Shown: positions 26,652 to 36,060, numbered from the stretch's first letter. The stretch is DNA of 64,000 bases from CAVTWS01 sp963732655 (GCA_963732655.1 CAVTAI010000017.1:806001-870000), one strand, 5' to 3'. Notes: generated by a model from the letters alone, not told the origin. Made by a program: numbers and translations.

Positions 26652-27296
26652 TCAGTGGCGGCGACTGGTGTGGTTGCCGTCGCGCATCGGGCCGGTGACG
26701 GTGTCACGCCGAGCGTCGAAGTGGCCGGTCTCGTTGAGCGAGAGCACGGCGTGGCGCCCGTCGGCGGCGACATCGACCCGGGTGATCGAGGCGTAGTCGC
26801 TCTGGAGGCGTACACCGTTCGAGCCGAGCATGCCGTTCAGGATGAACTGGATGACGCCTCCGTGGCAGCCCACGACGACGTGCTCTCCTGGCGGGTCGGC
26901 CACCAGCTGGGCGAACGCGGCGTTCACTCGGCGGCCGAAGACTTCGGGGGAGTCCCACCCGATGGCGTCCCACTCTTGGCGCTTGACGGCTTCCCAGTAC
27001 TCGCCGCCTTCAGTGGCCAGCAGTTCCGTCGGCATGTAGACGGATGCCGCACGATCGATCTCCTGCAGGTCGTCGACGACGGAGATCGGCAGGCCGAACT
27101 CCGCCGCGAGCCCGGCCACCGTCTCCTGGGCCCGACGTTTGGGGCTCGACACGATGGCGTCGATCGGTTCGTGGCGCAGCCAGGCCGTGAGGCATTCCGC
27201 CTGCCACTGCCCGATGGGGCACAGGCCAGGATCCGCGATCCCCTCGGTCAGGATCTCGTGCTGGGGACGGCCATGGCGAACGAAGAGCAACTGCAC
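26652..27296 (-). CDS. Histidine phosphatase family protein
   Basis: A 214-aa member of the phosphoglycerate-mutase-like histidine phosphatase superfamily. Seen: catalytic RHG motif in MQLLFVRHGRPQHE (His8), Arg in SSPKRRAQET, and the second catalytic His in HVVVGCHGGVIQF. It dephosphorylates an unknown small molecule; the superfamily is too broad for a substrate call. It lies 26 bp downstream of a small gene on the same strand and is probably co-transcribed with it. Confidence 0.9.
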   Translation of the reverse strand: MQLLFVRHGRPQHEILTEGIADPGLCPIGQWQAECLTAWLRHEPIDAIVSSPKRRAQETVAGLAAEFGLPISVVDDLQEIDRAASVYMPTELLATEGGEYWEAVKRQEWDAIGWDSPEVFGRRVNAAFAQLVADPPGEHVVVGCHGGVIQFILNGMLGSNGVRLQSDYASITRVDVAADGRHAVLSLNETGHFDARRDTVTGPMRDGNHTSRRH

Positions 27297-27322
27297 GCCG
27301 GCAGGCTACGTCAGGTGACCGG

Positions 27323-27691
27323 TCAGCCCGCCCGGTACCAGGCGAGGATGCGTTCGGCCTCGGCCGGCTCGCAAGTGAGGAGAAGCCGCCGAGCATCCGG
27401 TTGGTCGGTGATGACCTCGAGCACATTGCGGGCCCGCACGTGGCGAAGGCCCCGAGCGCCGCGGAGGAACCACACCTCCCGTTCGCCCCGGCGCCGGAAG
27501 CGTCCGGCGTAGAGCACCCGGGGCAGGCCGGTGCCGCCGCTGCGCCACACGCCCCCGGGATCGAGGTAGTCCTGGTGGAACTCCATCGACTGGATGCGCT
27601 CGCGCGGCACCGACACCTCGGAGCGAAGGGTCGCGCTTCGCTCCCAGCCCACGAACGTCACCGTGAACGAGCCGTTGGTCAGCATGTGCAT
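27323..27691 (-). CDS. Small hypothetical protein (possible PH-like fold)
   Basis: A 122-aa cytosolic protein rich in beta strands with basic patches: NGSFTVTFVGWERSATL, SVPRERIQSMEF, VWFLRGARGLRHVRARNVLEVITD, then a final amphipathic helix (EAERILAWYRAG). The strand-rich body with one C-terminal helix is reminiscent of bacterial PH-like domains, but no family is recognised. The ATG at 27691 avoids overlap with the promoter region of the divergent msrA; a longer in-frame version to 27805 would nearly touch the msrA start and has low-complexity sequence. Confidence 0.6.
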   Translation of the reverse strand: MHMLTNGSFTVTFVGWERSATLRSEVSVPRERIQSMEFHQDYLDPGGVWRSGGTGLPRVLYAGRFRRRGEREVWFLRGARGLRHVRARNVLEVITDQPDARRLLLTCEPAEAERILAWYRAG

Positions 27692-27807
27692 GCCGTCTGT
27701 GTAGCGCGCCTCGAACGGCTTCGCGTGCGGGGAACGTTCCGGGCCGGCAGAGTGTTGACCATCGGAGCCGGTCGCGATGGCCGAACCCAACGACCCGAGG
27801 AGCAACA

Positions 27808-28458
27808 GTGCTGTTCCACAAGAAGTCCCAGATGCCCGATCCCGCCGACGCCCTGCGCGGCCGGTCCGAGACCATGCCGGTCCCCGACACCCACTTCGTC
27901 AACGGCAACCCGCTCACGAAGCCGTTTCCCGACGGCTTCCAGCAGGCCATGTTCGGCATGGGCTGCTTCTGGGGGGCGGAGCGCAAGTTCTGGCAGACCC
28001 CGGGCGTGTTCACGACGGCCGTCGGGTACGCGGCCGGATTCACGCCGAATCCCACGTACGAGGAGGTGTGCAGCGGTCGTACCGGGCACAACGAGGTCGT
28101 GCTGGTGGTGTTCGATCCCTCGCAGGTGAGCTACGAGACCCTGCTCAAGGTGTTCTACGAGAGCCACGACCCGACGCAAGGCATGCGGCAGGGCAACGAT
28201 GCCGGCACCCAGTACCGGTCCGGGATCTACTGGTTCACCGAGGCGCAGCGTGAAGCCGCCGAGCAGGCGACTCAGGCCTTCGGCGCCGAGTTGGCCAAAC
28301 GCCACTACGGCGAGATCACGACCGAGGTCCTGCCGGCCCCGGCCTTCTACTACGCCGAGCCGTACCACCAGCAGTACCTGGGCAAGAACCCCAACGGCTA
28401 CTGCGGCCTGGGTGGAACCGGCGTGAGCTGCCCGATCGGCCTCGCCACCGCCGACTGA
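27808..28458 (+). CDS. msrA: Peptide-methionine (S)-S-oxide reductase MsrA
   Basis: A 216-aa MsrA that reduces methionine-S-sulfoxide in proteins and free methionine. Seen: catalytic Cys53 in GMGCFWGAERKFW, the EVVLVVFDPSQVSYETLLKVFYESHDPTQ block, GTQYRSGIYW, and C-terminal cysteines in NPNGYCGLGGTGVSCPIG that can act as resolving residues. The start is GTG at 27808, with GAGGAG about 6 bp upstream. It is not fused to MsrB. Monocistronic; divergent from the small protein gene at 27323. Confidence 0.96.
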   Translation: MLFHKKSQMPDPADALRGRSETMPVPDTHFVNGNPLTKPFPDGFQQAMFGMGCFWGAERKFWQTPGVFTTAVGYAAGFTPNPTYEEVCSGRTGHNEVVLVVFDPSQVSYETLLKVFYESHDPTQGMRQGNDAGTQYRSGIYWFTEAQREAAEQATQAFGAELAKRHYGEITTEVLPAPAFYYAEPYHQQYLGKNPNGYCGLGGTGVSCPIGLATAD

Positions 28459-28568
28459 CGCCCCGGCACCCCACCCCCGCGCCCCAGCCCCGAACTGCGC
28501 GCGAATTCCGACTCTGGAGGTCGCCCAGAGTGCACAGGTGCGGTGGGTGGAGTCGGTACCATCGCCCG

Positions 28569-30467
28569 GTGCGTCGTCATCGTGTCCCCGCTCTGCTCGT
28601 GCTGGCTCTGCTGACCAGCCTCACCGTTGCCGCCGGGTCACCATCGCCGGCGTTCGCCGCGGCCGGCGACCCGATCGGCGCCATCGACACCGTCGGTCGA
28701 GGGTCCGGCACGGTGGTCCTGTCGGGCTGGGCGGGCGACCGTGACGCCGGTGGTCCCATCGCCGTGCACGTCTACGTCGACGGCCGGCTGGCGGGCGCCG
28801 GCAACGCTGATCTGCCCCGATCCGATGTCGCCACCCGCACCGGCCTCGGCGCAGGGACCGGGTTCCGCATCGAGGTGCCGGCCGGCGCCTCGGGCGAGGC
28901 CTGCGCGTTCGCGATCGATGTCGGTCCCGGGTCGAATGTGCGCATCGGATGCCGCCGGTTCGGGTCGTCCACGCCATCGGCCGTGCCGTCGGGTCTGCCG
29001 TTCGGCCTCCTCGATCTCGTGGAGGGCGGGCCTGGTGGAACCGCGACACTTTCTGGGTGGGCGCTCGACCCGGACAGCAGCGGCTCCATCGACGTCCACG
29101 TCTATGCCGACGGGGTCGTCGCCGGCGTGGGCACGGCGAACCTGAATCGCCCCGATGTCGGTGCTGCGTTCGGGAAGGGGGACCTGCACGGCTTCCGGCT
29201 GTCGGTCCCCGTTCCGGCCGGGGCCCGCCAGGTGTGCGTGTTCGGCATCGATGCCGGCGGCGCCGGCCCGAACCCATCCGTCGCGTGCCGAACGTTCGGC
29301 GGGGCCGCAGCGCCTTCGTCATCGGCCGGCAACCGCGTCCCCATCGGCTCGCTCGATGGGGCAACCCCGACGGTGGGCACCCTCACACTCGATGGGTGGG
29401 CGCTGGATCCCGACACCACCGGGTCGATCGATGTGCACGTCTACGTCGACAACCGGTTCGCCGCCGCCGCCCCGGCGAATCAGAGCCGGGCAGACGTGGG
29501 CGCGGTCTTCGGCCTCGGCGACCTCCACGGCTTCCACCTCGACGTCGCCGTGGCCAACGGCGCGCATCAGGTGTGCGTGTTCGGCATCGATGCCGGCGGA
29601 GGCCCGAATCCGGCGGTGGCCTGCCGGAACGTGTTCGTCGGTCCGGCCACCGGCGGCGGCCCCGGTGCCGTGCTCACCCCGACGGGGCACCTCGTCTCCG
29701 TGATCGCCAACCTGCCGGGCGGTGGATGGCGGATCCACACCCCGTGTTTCAACGAGGCGACCATCACCCAGGGCACGTTCATCCCCACGGTCGACTTCGT
29801 GATCGATCCCGGCCACGGCGGCTCCGAATCAGGGTCGGTGGGGTCGAACGGGCTGGTGGAGAAGCGCCTCAACCTCGAGATCGCCAACCGGTTGGCCACC
29901 ATCTTGCGGGCCCAGGGCTACACCGTGGCGCTCACCCGTACGACCGATGTCCGCATCCCGCTCGTCAGCCGGGCCGTGCTCGCCGACTCCCTGCGCCCGA
30001 GAGCGTTCCTCTCCATCCACCACAACGGCGGTTCACCGGGGGGCCGGTCCGCTCCCGCTCCCGAGGCCTACTACAAACACGACTCCCCGGAGGCCCGGCG
30101 CCTGGCCGGAATCTTGTACGAGGAGCTCCGAGGCGCCTTCGCGCAGTATTCGATCAACTGGACCGGCACGAGCCGGGGTGTCACCTCGCGGCTACGAGAG
30201 GACGGCGACGATCTCTACGGCATCCACCGCTACTCGGGCGACGTGCCGTCGGTGATCACCGAGCCGGCCTACCTGAGCAGCCCGTCCGAGGCCGCGCTGC
30301 TGGCCCGTTCCGACGTGCAGCAGACCGAGGCCCAGGCCCTGGCCGCCGGCCTGAATCGTTGGGTCAACACCTCCGACGTCGGCAGTGGTTTCACCCCACA
30401 CTTCACGGACCCCAACTCGACGGGTACGGGTGGGACCGAGGGGTGCGTCGATCCGCCGCTCCAGTAG
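28569..30467 (+). CDS. Secreted N-acetylmuramoyl-L-alanine amidase with three N-terminal repeats
   Basis: An exported cell-wall hydrolase of 632 aa. Seen: signal peptide (VPALLVLALLTSLTVAAGSPSPAFA); three repeats of about 105 residues, each with GWAxDxDxxGxIxVHVYxDG and QVCVFGIDAG-type strands, probably wall- or glycan-binding (inference); then an Amidase_3 domain with zinc-site motifs VDFVIDPGHGGSESGS, NGLVEKRLNLEIANRL, FLSIHHNGG and a C-terminal catalytic Glu in PSVITEPAYLSSPSEA. It cleaves the amide between muramic acid and the stem peptide. The GTG at 28569 is preferred because the signal peptide then begins properly (MRRHRVPALL); an upstream ATG adds 13 atypical residues. Confidence 0.92.
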   Translation: MRRHRVPALLVLALLTSLTVAAGSPSPAFAAAGDPIGAIDTVGRGSGTVVLSGWAGDRDAGGPIAVHVYVDGRLAGAGNADLPRSDVATRTGLGAGTGFRIEVPAGASGEACAFAIDVGPGSNVRIGCRRFGSSTPSAVPSGLPFGLLDLVEGGPGGTATLSGWALDPDSSGSIDVHVYADGVVAGVGTANLNRPDVGAAFGKGDLHGFRLSVPVPAGARQVCVFGIDAGGAGPNPSVACRTFGGAAAPSSSAGNRVPIGSLDGATPTVGTLTLDGWALDPDTTGSIDVHVYVDNRFAAAAPANQSRADVGAVFGLGDLHGFHLDVAVANGAHQVCVFGIDAGGGPNPAVACRNVFVGPATGGGPGAVLTPTGHLVSVIANLPGGGWRIHTPCFNEATITQGTFIPTVDFVIDPGHGGSESGSVGSNGLVEKRLNLEIANRLATILRAQGYTVALTRTTDVRIPLVSRAVLADSLRPRAFLSIHHNGGSPGGRSAPAPEAYYKHDSPEARRLAGILYEELRGAFAQYSINWTGTSRGVTSRLREDGDDLYGIHRYSGDVPSVITEPAYLSSPSEAALLARSDVQQTEAQALAAGLNRWVNTSDVGSGFTPHFTDPNSTGTGGTEGCVDPPLQ

Positions 30468-30523
30468 CGGCGCTGTCCGACGGCCCGCACCTGGCCCCGT
30501 ACGGCCAGGTGCGAGCCGTGAGC

Positions 30524-33500
30524 TCAGGACAAGAAGTACCCGAAGGCGTCGGCCAGGAGGTGGCTGGCGGGCTGGTTGAAGAAGCTGATCCGTCCGGAGC
30601 TGCCCACGCCGAGGATCGCCGAGTTCGCCCTGGTCTCGTTGACCCGGTTCACGTTGAGCGTCGATGCCAACGGCCGGCCGAGCCCGGTCGGCCAGGAGGT
30701 GATGAACCCGGCTCCGGCGGCCTGGGTCGCGGTCACGTTGAAGACCACGCTGGCGACGCCCGAGGTGGGGACCTGGGCGACTCCGGTGACCTGGACGTCG
30801 ATCGACGATCCGCCGGGGAGCGGGGTGGTTCGCGTGTCACGAGTGTCGAACACCCGCCCCGGGGAGAGGGGCACGTAGAGACCGGCGGTCGCCGCGGGAG
30901 CGGTGGCTCCGGTGAAGTATCCGGTGACGTCCACGACGAGGTCACCGCCGGCCTGGGTGTAGATGCCCACGGTGCCGTCGGCGCCGACGGGCATGATCAC
31001 CAGGTTCGGAACCGTCTGGCCGACGAAGGTCGTATTGAGGCTCGAGGCCAGCGGACGCGCCCGGTCTCCCGGCCAGACGGTCACGAAACCTACGCCCCCG
31101 GCGTCGGCGACGGTCACGTTCAGGGCCACGGCGGCGACGCCCGATGTCGGCAACCCCGCCCGACCGTCGAGATCCACGATCACCTGGCTGTCGGCCCGGA
31201 GTCGGGTGCCGGTCTCCCGGGTGTCGAGTGCTCGAGCCGGGGGAACGGGGATGAGCCGACCGGCGGTGGCGGTCTGGGCCAGCGTGAAGTAGCCGGTGAC
31301 ATCGGCCAAGAGATGAGTTCCGGCTTGGGTGAAGAAGCTCACCTTGCCGCCGGTCCCCACGGGCACGATCACCAGATTGGGGGCGGTCTGGCCCGCCTCG
31401 ATGAGGTTGCTCGACGACGCCAGGGGACGGGCCTGGCCCGTGGGCCAGGTGGTGATGAAGCCCGGTCCCGCGGCGTCGGTCGCGGTCACGTTCAGGACCA
31501 CGGCGGTGACCCCTGATGTCGGGACGCCTGCGACGCCGCTGACCTGGATGTCGATCTGGCCACCGGCCGGAACGAAGCCACCCGACTCACGGGTGTCGAA
31601 GACCCGCGCCGGCGGGAGCGGGACGAATCGCGAGGCGTCCGCGGGCACGTCCACGAAACCGACCGGCGGTGCGGTGGTGGTGGTCGGCGGTGTGGTCGTG
31701 GTGGTCGGCGGTGTGGTCGTGGTGGTCGGTGGCGTGGTCGTGGTGGTGGTCGGTGGCGTGGCGGTGGTGGTGGTCGGTGGTGTGGTGGTGGTCGGCGGTT
31801 CGGTCGTGGTGGTGGTGGTGGTCGGCGGCTCGGTGGTGGTGGTCGGCGGTGGCGGTGCGTTCACCGTGACCGTGACGGTCGCCGTGTCACAGTTGCCCGA
31901 GTCGCCTGCCGCGCACACCTGATACGTGAACGTGTCGTCGCCGTCGAAGAGTTCGTCCGGCGTATAGCTGACGATGCCGGTGCCGGAATCGATCGTGAAC
32001 GAGCCGTTCCCAGGGCCCGTCGTGATCTCGACCGACGCCGGGTCGGGGTCACCGCCGTCGACGGAGTCGTTGGCCAGGACGTCGATCTCCACGAGCGTCG
32101 TGGCTTCGGTGGTGGCGGTGTCGATATCGGCGACGAGGTGCTGGAGCTCGACCGCGCCGATGTCGCACCGCGCGGACGGGCGCCCACGGCCCCGTTGATC
32201 CGCCGTCGCGGTGCAGTCGGCCAGAGCGATGTGGTCGACGAGCACGCTGTCCCAGGCGGGCAAACGAGTGAACGAGGAACCCCCGTTGTCGGCCAACGCT
32301 CCGAGCAACACGGTCGAGCCCAACTCGCCCGAGAGATCGGTTGCCTCGCCGAGCCCGCAGGTGGTGTCGCTGTCGGCGTTGTTCCCTGCCGAGGTGATCG
32401 CCGTGCTGCAGTCTCCGCCGGAGTTCAGGGCGATCACCGAGGTGGCCGCGGTGTCGGTGATGTCGCCTTCGATGCCACCGCCGGTACCGTCCGTTCCGGA
32501 CGAGCCGAGGGCGCCGTCCGCGCTGCCAGCTCCGTCCGATCCGGCAGTGCCGGTCGATCCGTCGGTGCCCGCTACGCCTGGGTCACCAGGGGTCGACGTG
32601 CCGTTGACGTTGACGCCGGTGCCGGCCGTGGCCGTTCCACCGGCGCCCGCCGAGGCCGATCCGCCGGCGCCTGGTGTGCCGGACGTTCCCCCGGTCCCGC
32701 CGATGCCCCCGTCACCCGCCGCGCCGGCGCCGCCGGCCGAGTTGGCGGTGATGGTCGAGTGCTGGATGGAGATCGTGCCGCTGGCCGCGTCGATGCCGCC
32801 GCCGTGGCCGCCGTGGCCGCTGGTGCCGCCGGTCCCGCTGGTGCCGGCGTCGCCACCGTGACCTGATGCGCCGCCGGTTCCGCCGGTTCCTCCGGCGCCG
32901 CCCTGACCGCCGATGGCATCGCCGCCGACACCGGGGCCGGTTTGGCCGCCGCCGTTGGCGCCGCTCTTCGTGCCGCCGACTCCGCCGGTGCCCGTGCCTC
33001 CGGTCCCACCGATGGCGTCGCCGCCGGTACCTCCCTGACCGCCGAGACCTCCGGCGCCCCCGCTACCACCCGCGCCGCTGGCGCCGCCCGCACCGGACGC
33101 GTTGCCGTCGACCGTGACGTTGAGGAGCGCAGCGGTCGACGAGCCGACGAGCGAGATGCCGCCGCCGCTGCCGCCGTGTCCGCCATTGCCCCCGAGGGCC
33201 CCGGCGCCGCCGGCACCACCGAGACCTCCGGCGCCGCCGGACTGACCGATGCCGCCGCTTCCGCCGGCGCCACCGATGCCCACTCCACCGTCTCCACCGC
33301 CGCCCGCGGCGCGACCGTTGCCGCCGTTGCCGCCGGCTCCATCGCCTCCGTGGCCACCCGTGGCGTCAGCGCCGTCGCCGCCGCGCCCGCCGGTTCCACC
33401 TTGGCCGCCGCAGCCGCCATCACCACCCGCGCCGCCGTCGCCGGCGTGGTTCGCGTTGATCGTGCTGGCGGTGATCGTCACCGTGGTGGCATCGGCGTGG

Positions 33501-34492
33501 ATGCCGCCGCCGTGGCCGCCGTGGCCGCCGTGGCCGCCGTCTTGCCCGTCGGCGCCATCCGTTCCTTCTCCGGCATCGGTTCCGTCGGTTCCGGTGTCGC
33601 CGTCGCCGCCGGCACCACCGGTGCCCGCGCCGCCGTCGCCGCCCTGGTCGGTGGCGTCGTCGGTGGTGTTGAACCCGGCGCGGCCGCTGCCGCCGGTACC
33701 GGTGCCGCCCGTACCGCCGGGGGTGCCGCTCCCTCCGACCGTACCTGCTGCGTCGCCGCCGTTGGCGACCGTGGTCGGCGAGCCATCAGTACCCGTGGCG
33801 TCGGTGCCGTCGCTGCCGGCCGAGCCGAGCCCGCCGTCGGTACCGGCTTGGCCTTCATCACCGGTGGTGCCGCACGCGCCGTCGGCGCCGGAGCCACCCG
33901 CACCCGCGAGGTTGGAAGCGATCGTGGTCCGGAGGAGATCGAGTGTGCCGCCGGTGACGGCGATACCGCCGCCGTTGCCACCGTCGGTCCCGTCGGCGCC
34001 CGGCACGACGGCATTGTCGCCCGGGCCAGCTGTGTTACCGACCACCATCACATCGACCAACGACACCGCGCCCCCGGTCGAGTGCATGCCACCACCGTCC
34101 TGGCCGGCGGGAGCAGAGCCGTTGGTGATGACGAGGTTCTCGAGCGTCAGGTCTCCGCCCCCGGTGTTGGCGATCACGCGCAGTCCAGGACACCCGGCGG
34201 CGTCGATGGTGGCCGCACTGGCGCCGTCGGAGCGGATCGTGAGCGCGCCGCTGTCGGTGTGATCGAGCGGACCCGAGCCACAATCGACGAGCGCATAGGT
34301 CTGGCCGGCCGTGAGCTCGATCGTGTCATCGTCGCCCCCGTTGGCATTGGCGACGGTCAAGGCGGCGCGCAGGCCAGCCTCGTCAGGAACCGCCGCTCCC
34401 GCGGTGTCGATCGAGGTCACCGCGGTGACCGACCCGGCCAGGAGCCCGATGGCGACGATCATCGACCGGTTCGTACGTGACAAACGCTTCAT
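30524..34492 (-). CDS. Giant Gly-rich beta-helix surface protein with triplicated C-terminal module
   Basis: A 1322-aa exported protein. Order: signal peptide (1-33); beta-helix-like region (TIDAAGCPGLRV, LTLENLVITNGSAP, ISIQHSTITANSA) interrupted by long GGxG-rich segments (about 165-640) that superficially resemble mycobacterial PE-PGRS repeats and contain GGHGGHGGHGG tracts; a cadherin-like domain (VLANDSVDGGDPDPASVEI, DDTFTYQVC); a Thr/Pro linker of TTTTEPP type (about 860-940); then three modules of about 125 residues with PARVFDTRESGG, GVPTSGVTAVVLNVTATDA, PNLVIVPVG and LLADVTGYF. The same triplicated module ends the protein at 56062-57981. No sortase signal or membrane anchor was seen, so the modules may themselves attach the protein to the envelope (inference). 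Confidence 0.85.
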   Translation of the reverse strand: MKRLSRTNRSMIVAIGLLAGSVTAVTSIDTAGAAVPDEAGLRAALTVANANGGDDDTIELTAGQTYALVDCGSGPLDHTDSGALTIRSDGASAATIDAAGCPGLRVIANTGGGDLTLENLVITNGSAPAGQDGGGMHSTGGAVSLVDVMVVGNTAGPGDNAVVPGADGTDGGNGGGIAVTGGTLDLLRTTIASNLAGAGGSGADGACGTTGDEGQAGTDGGLGSAGSDGTDATGTDGSPTTVANGGDAAGTVGGSGTPGGTGGTGTGGSGRAGFNTTDDATDQGGDGGAGTGGAGGDGDTGTDGTDAGEGTDGADGQDGGHGGHGGHGGGIHADATTVTITASTINANHAGDGGAGGDGGCGGQGGTGGRGGDGADATGGHGGDGAGGNGGNGRAAGGGGDGGVGIGGAGGSGGIGQSGGAGGLGGAGGAGALGGNGGHGGSGGGISLVGSSTAALLNVTVDGNASGAGGASGAGGSGGAGGLGGQGGTGGDAIGGTGGTGTGGVGGTKSGANGGGQTGPGVGGDAIGGQGGAGGTGGTGGASGHGGDAGTSGTGGTSGHGGHGGGIDAASGTISIQHSTITANSAGGAGAAGDGGIGGTGGTSGTPGAGGSASAGAGGTATAGTGVNVNGTSTPGDPGVAGTDGSTGTAGSDGAGSADGALGSSGTDGTGGGIEGDITDTAATSVIALNSGGDCSTAITSAGNNADSDTTCGLGEATDLSGELGSTVLLGALADNGGSSFTRLPAWDSVLVDHIALADCTATADQRGRGRPSARCDIGAVELQHLVADIDTATTEATTLVEIDVLANDSVDGGDPDPASVEITTGPGNGSFTIDSGTGIVSYTPDELFDGDDTFTYQVCAAGDSGNCDTATVTVTVNAPPPPTTTTEPPTTTTTTTEPPTTTTPPTTTTATPPTTTTTTPPTTTTTPPTTTTTPPTTTTAPPVGFVDVPADASRFVPLPPARVFDTRESGGFVPAGGQIDIQVSGVAGVPTSGVTAVVLNVTATDAAGPGFITTWPTGQARPLASSSNLIEAGQTAPNLVIVPVGTGGKVSFFTQAGTHLLADVTGYFTLAQTATAGRLIPVPPARALDTRETGTRLRADSQVIVDLDGRAGLPTSGVAAVALNVTVADAGGVGFVTVWPGDRARPLASSLNTTFVGQTVPNLVIMPVGADGTVGIYTQAGGDLVVDVTGYFTGATAPAATAGLYVPLSPGRVFDTRDTRTTPLPGGSSIDVQVTGVAQVPTSGVASVVFNVTATQAAGAGFITSWPTGLGRPLASTLNVNRVNETRANSAILGVGSSGRISFFNQPASHLLADAFGYFLS

Positions 34493-34620
34493 GGCCCAAC
34501 CCCCAGATGGTCTTTCCTGAGCAATCGGGCAATTGCGGCGGCAATTGAGGCCGACGGGGTGAAGCGATGCCGGCGCGCCGGGGTCGGAGTATCGGGATGT
34601 CGGTCGCCTATCGTGGCGCC

Positions 34621-36060
34621 GTGCGAGGAATCATCAGTTACGCCGGGTACGTGCCCTATCGCCGGCTCGACCGCCAGGCCATAACCGAGTTCATGGGGTC
34701 AGGGGGCGGGCGAGGCACCCGCTCGGTGGCATCGTTCGACGAAGACACCACTTCGATGGGGGTGGAGGCCGCCCGGTTCGCCCTGCGGTCGCTCGATGGC
34801 GCCGCCGTCCAACAGGTCCTCTTTGCGACGGCGGAGCCGGCATATCTGGAGAAGACGAATGCCACGGCGATCCACGCGGCGCTGCGGCTCGACGCGTCGG
34901 TCCCGGCGCTCGACGTGGGTGGTGCTGTCCGCTCCGGCGTGGGCGTGCTGCGGCTGGCCCTCGGCTCGTCGACCACGACGTTGGCGGTCACCGCCGGCAT
35001 CCGGGTCGGGTTACCGACGAGCGCGGACGAGTCGACCGGTGGTGATGGAGCAGCGGCGTTCCTCGTCGGCGACGACTCCCCAACGGCACCGGTCATCGCC
35101 GAGCTGATCGGTGCGGCCTCGGCGACCGCCGAGTTCGTCGACCGGTGGCGCACGCCCGGGGATCTCTCGAACCGGCAGTGGGAGGAGCGGCTGGGCGAGA
35201 CGATCTACGGCCCGCTCGGCACCGACGCCTGGACACGGGCCCTCGGCTCGGCTGGTCTGGCCCCGGCCGATGTCACGACCGCAGCGGTGGTCGGGTTCCA
35301 CGAGCGGGCGACGAAGCGCCTCGCCGGATCGCTGGGCGCGGCCGCAGTCGCCGACGACTTGTCGGCGGTGATCGGCAACAGCGGTGCCGCGCAGGCTGGG
35401 CTGGCGTTGGCCAACTCGTTCGACACGGCGGAACCGGGCCAGGTGCTGGCGCTCGTCGTCGTGGCCGACGGCGTCGAAGTGTTGCTTTTTCGCACCACAC
35501 CGGCGATCGTCACCTACCGTCGATTCCGGCCGGTGGCCACCCAGATCGCCAATGCGGGCGCCATCACCTATGCCAAGTACCTGGCCTGGCGAGGCATCCT
35601 CACCCCGCAACCACCGAACCGGCCGACCCCGGATCGCACGTCGTCGTCCGCCGCGGCCCGCAGCCGTGACTGGAAGTACGGCTTCGTCGGCTCGCGTGAC
35701 CATGAGACCGGTGCCGTGCACCTTCCCCCGGCTCGCGTGTCGTTCAGCTCCGGCAGCGTCGACGACATGGAGCCGGTGCCCATGGCCGATCTCGAAGGCA
35801 CGGTGGTCACGTCCACGGTCGATCGGCTGGCGTACTCGCCGAGCCCACCGATCGTCTTCGCCGTGGTCGACTTCGACGGCGGCGGCCGGGCTCCTCTGGA
35901 GCTGACCGACGTGGATGCCGGTACCGTCGAGATCGGTGATCGCGTCGAGATGACGTTCCGTCGCCTGTCCACCGGCGACGGCATCCACAACTACTTCTGG
36001 AAAGCTCGCCCCGTTCGGGGCGAGCCAGGAAGCTCAGCTCGCCCCGTTCGGGGGGCGTGA
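34621..36060 (+). CDS. HMG-CoA synthase-like protein fused to a DUF35-type OB-fold
   Basis: A 479-aa protein. The N-terminal two-thirds have the thiolase-fold HMG-CoA-synthase pattern (MRGIISYAGYVPYRRLDR, SMGVEAARFALRSL, GGDGAAAFLVG, AVIGNSGAAQAGLALAN). The C-terminal part matches the DUF35 OB-fold acyl-CoA-binding domain (LEGTVVTSTVDRLAYSPSPPIVFAVVDFDG, IEIGDRVEMTFRRL-like). The catalytic Cys region reads DVGGAVRSGVGVL, so Val seems to replace the nucleophile, and the usual zinc-ribbon cysteines before the OB-fold are absent. In archaea, separate HMGS, thiolase and DUF35 proteins form a channelling complex; here HMGS and DUF35 are fused and a thiolase follows. The GTG at 34621 is the likely start. 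The C-terminus ends in a 33-bp repeat. Confidence 0.82.
   Translation: MRGIISYAGYVPYRRLDRQAITEFMGSGGGRGTRSVASFDEDTTSMGVEAARFALRSLDGAAVQQVLFATAEPAYLEKTNATAIHAALRLDASVPALDVGGAVRSGVGVLRLALGSSTTTLAVTAGIRVGLPTSADESTGGDGAAAFLVGDDSPTAPVIAELIGAASATAEFVDRWRTPGDLSNRQWEERLGETIYGPLGTDAWTRALGSAGLAPADVTTAAVVGFHERATKRLAGSLGAAAVADDLSAVIGNSGAAQAGLALANSFDTAEPGQVLALVVVADGVEVLLFRTTPAIVTYRRFRPVATQIANAGAITYAKYLAWRGILTPQPPNRPTPDRTSSSAAARSRDWKYGFVGSRDHETGAVHLPPARVSFSSGSVDDMEPVPMADLEGTVVTSTVDRLAYSPSPPIVFAVVDFDGGGRAPLELTDVDAGTVEIGDRVEMTFRRLSTGDGIHNYFWKARPVRGEPGSSARPVRGA
36003..36053. repeat. 33-bp palindromic repeat at the 3' end of the HMGS-like gene
   Basis: Two copies of AGCTCGCCCCGTTCGGGG begin at 36003 and 36036 (period 33 bp, 11 codons), encoding ARPVRG twice. 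The first copy extends to a 22-bp perfect palindrome (GCTCGCCCCG, TT, CGGGGCGAGC). It lies immediately before the stop codon and the next gene's ribosome-binding site, so an RNA hairpin here could tune thiolase translation or mRNA stability. Confidence 0.85.

Noticed and set aside
27692..27805. Extension of the small minus-strand protein toward msrA
   Set aside because: It would leave no promoter space for msrA and adds low-complexity sequence; the start at 27691 is more sensible.
28511..28531. Terminator after msrA
   Set aside because: ACTCTGG/CCAGAGT gives only a 7-bp stem without a T tract and lies close to the next gene's start; too weak to list as a feature.
32942..34480. 512-codon and 337-codon + strand open frames, Ala/Pro-rich
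   Set aside because: Antisense to the Gly-rich surface protein; GGC/GGT repeats read backward give Ala/Pro runs that look like secreted proteins but have no ribosome-binding site or domain.
30524..34492. A mycobacterial PE-PGRS protein
   Set aside because: The Gly-rich part is similar in composition, but there is no PE domain; the signal peptide, beta-helix, cadherin-like and C-terminal modules show a different family.
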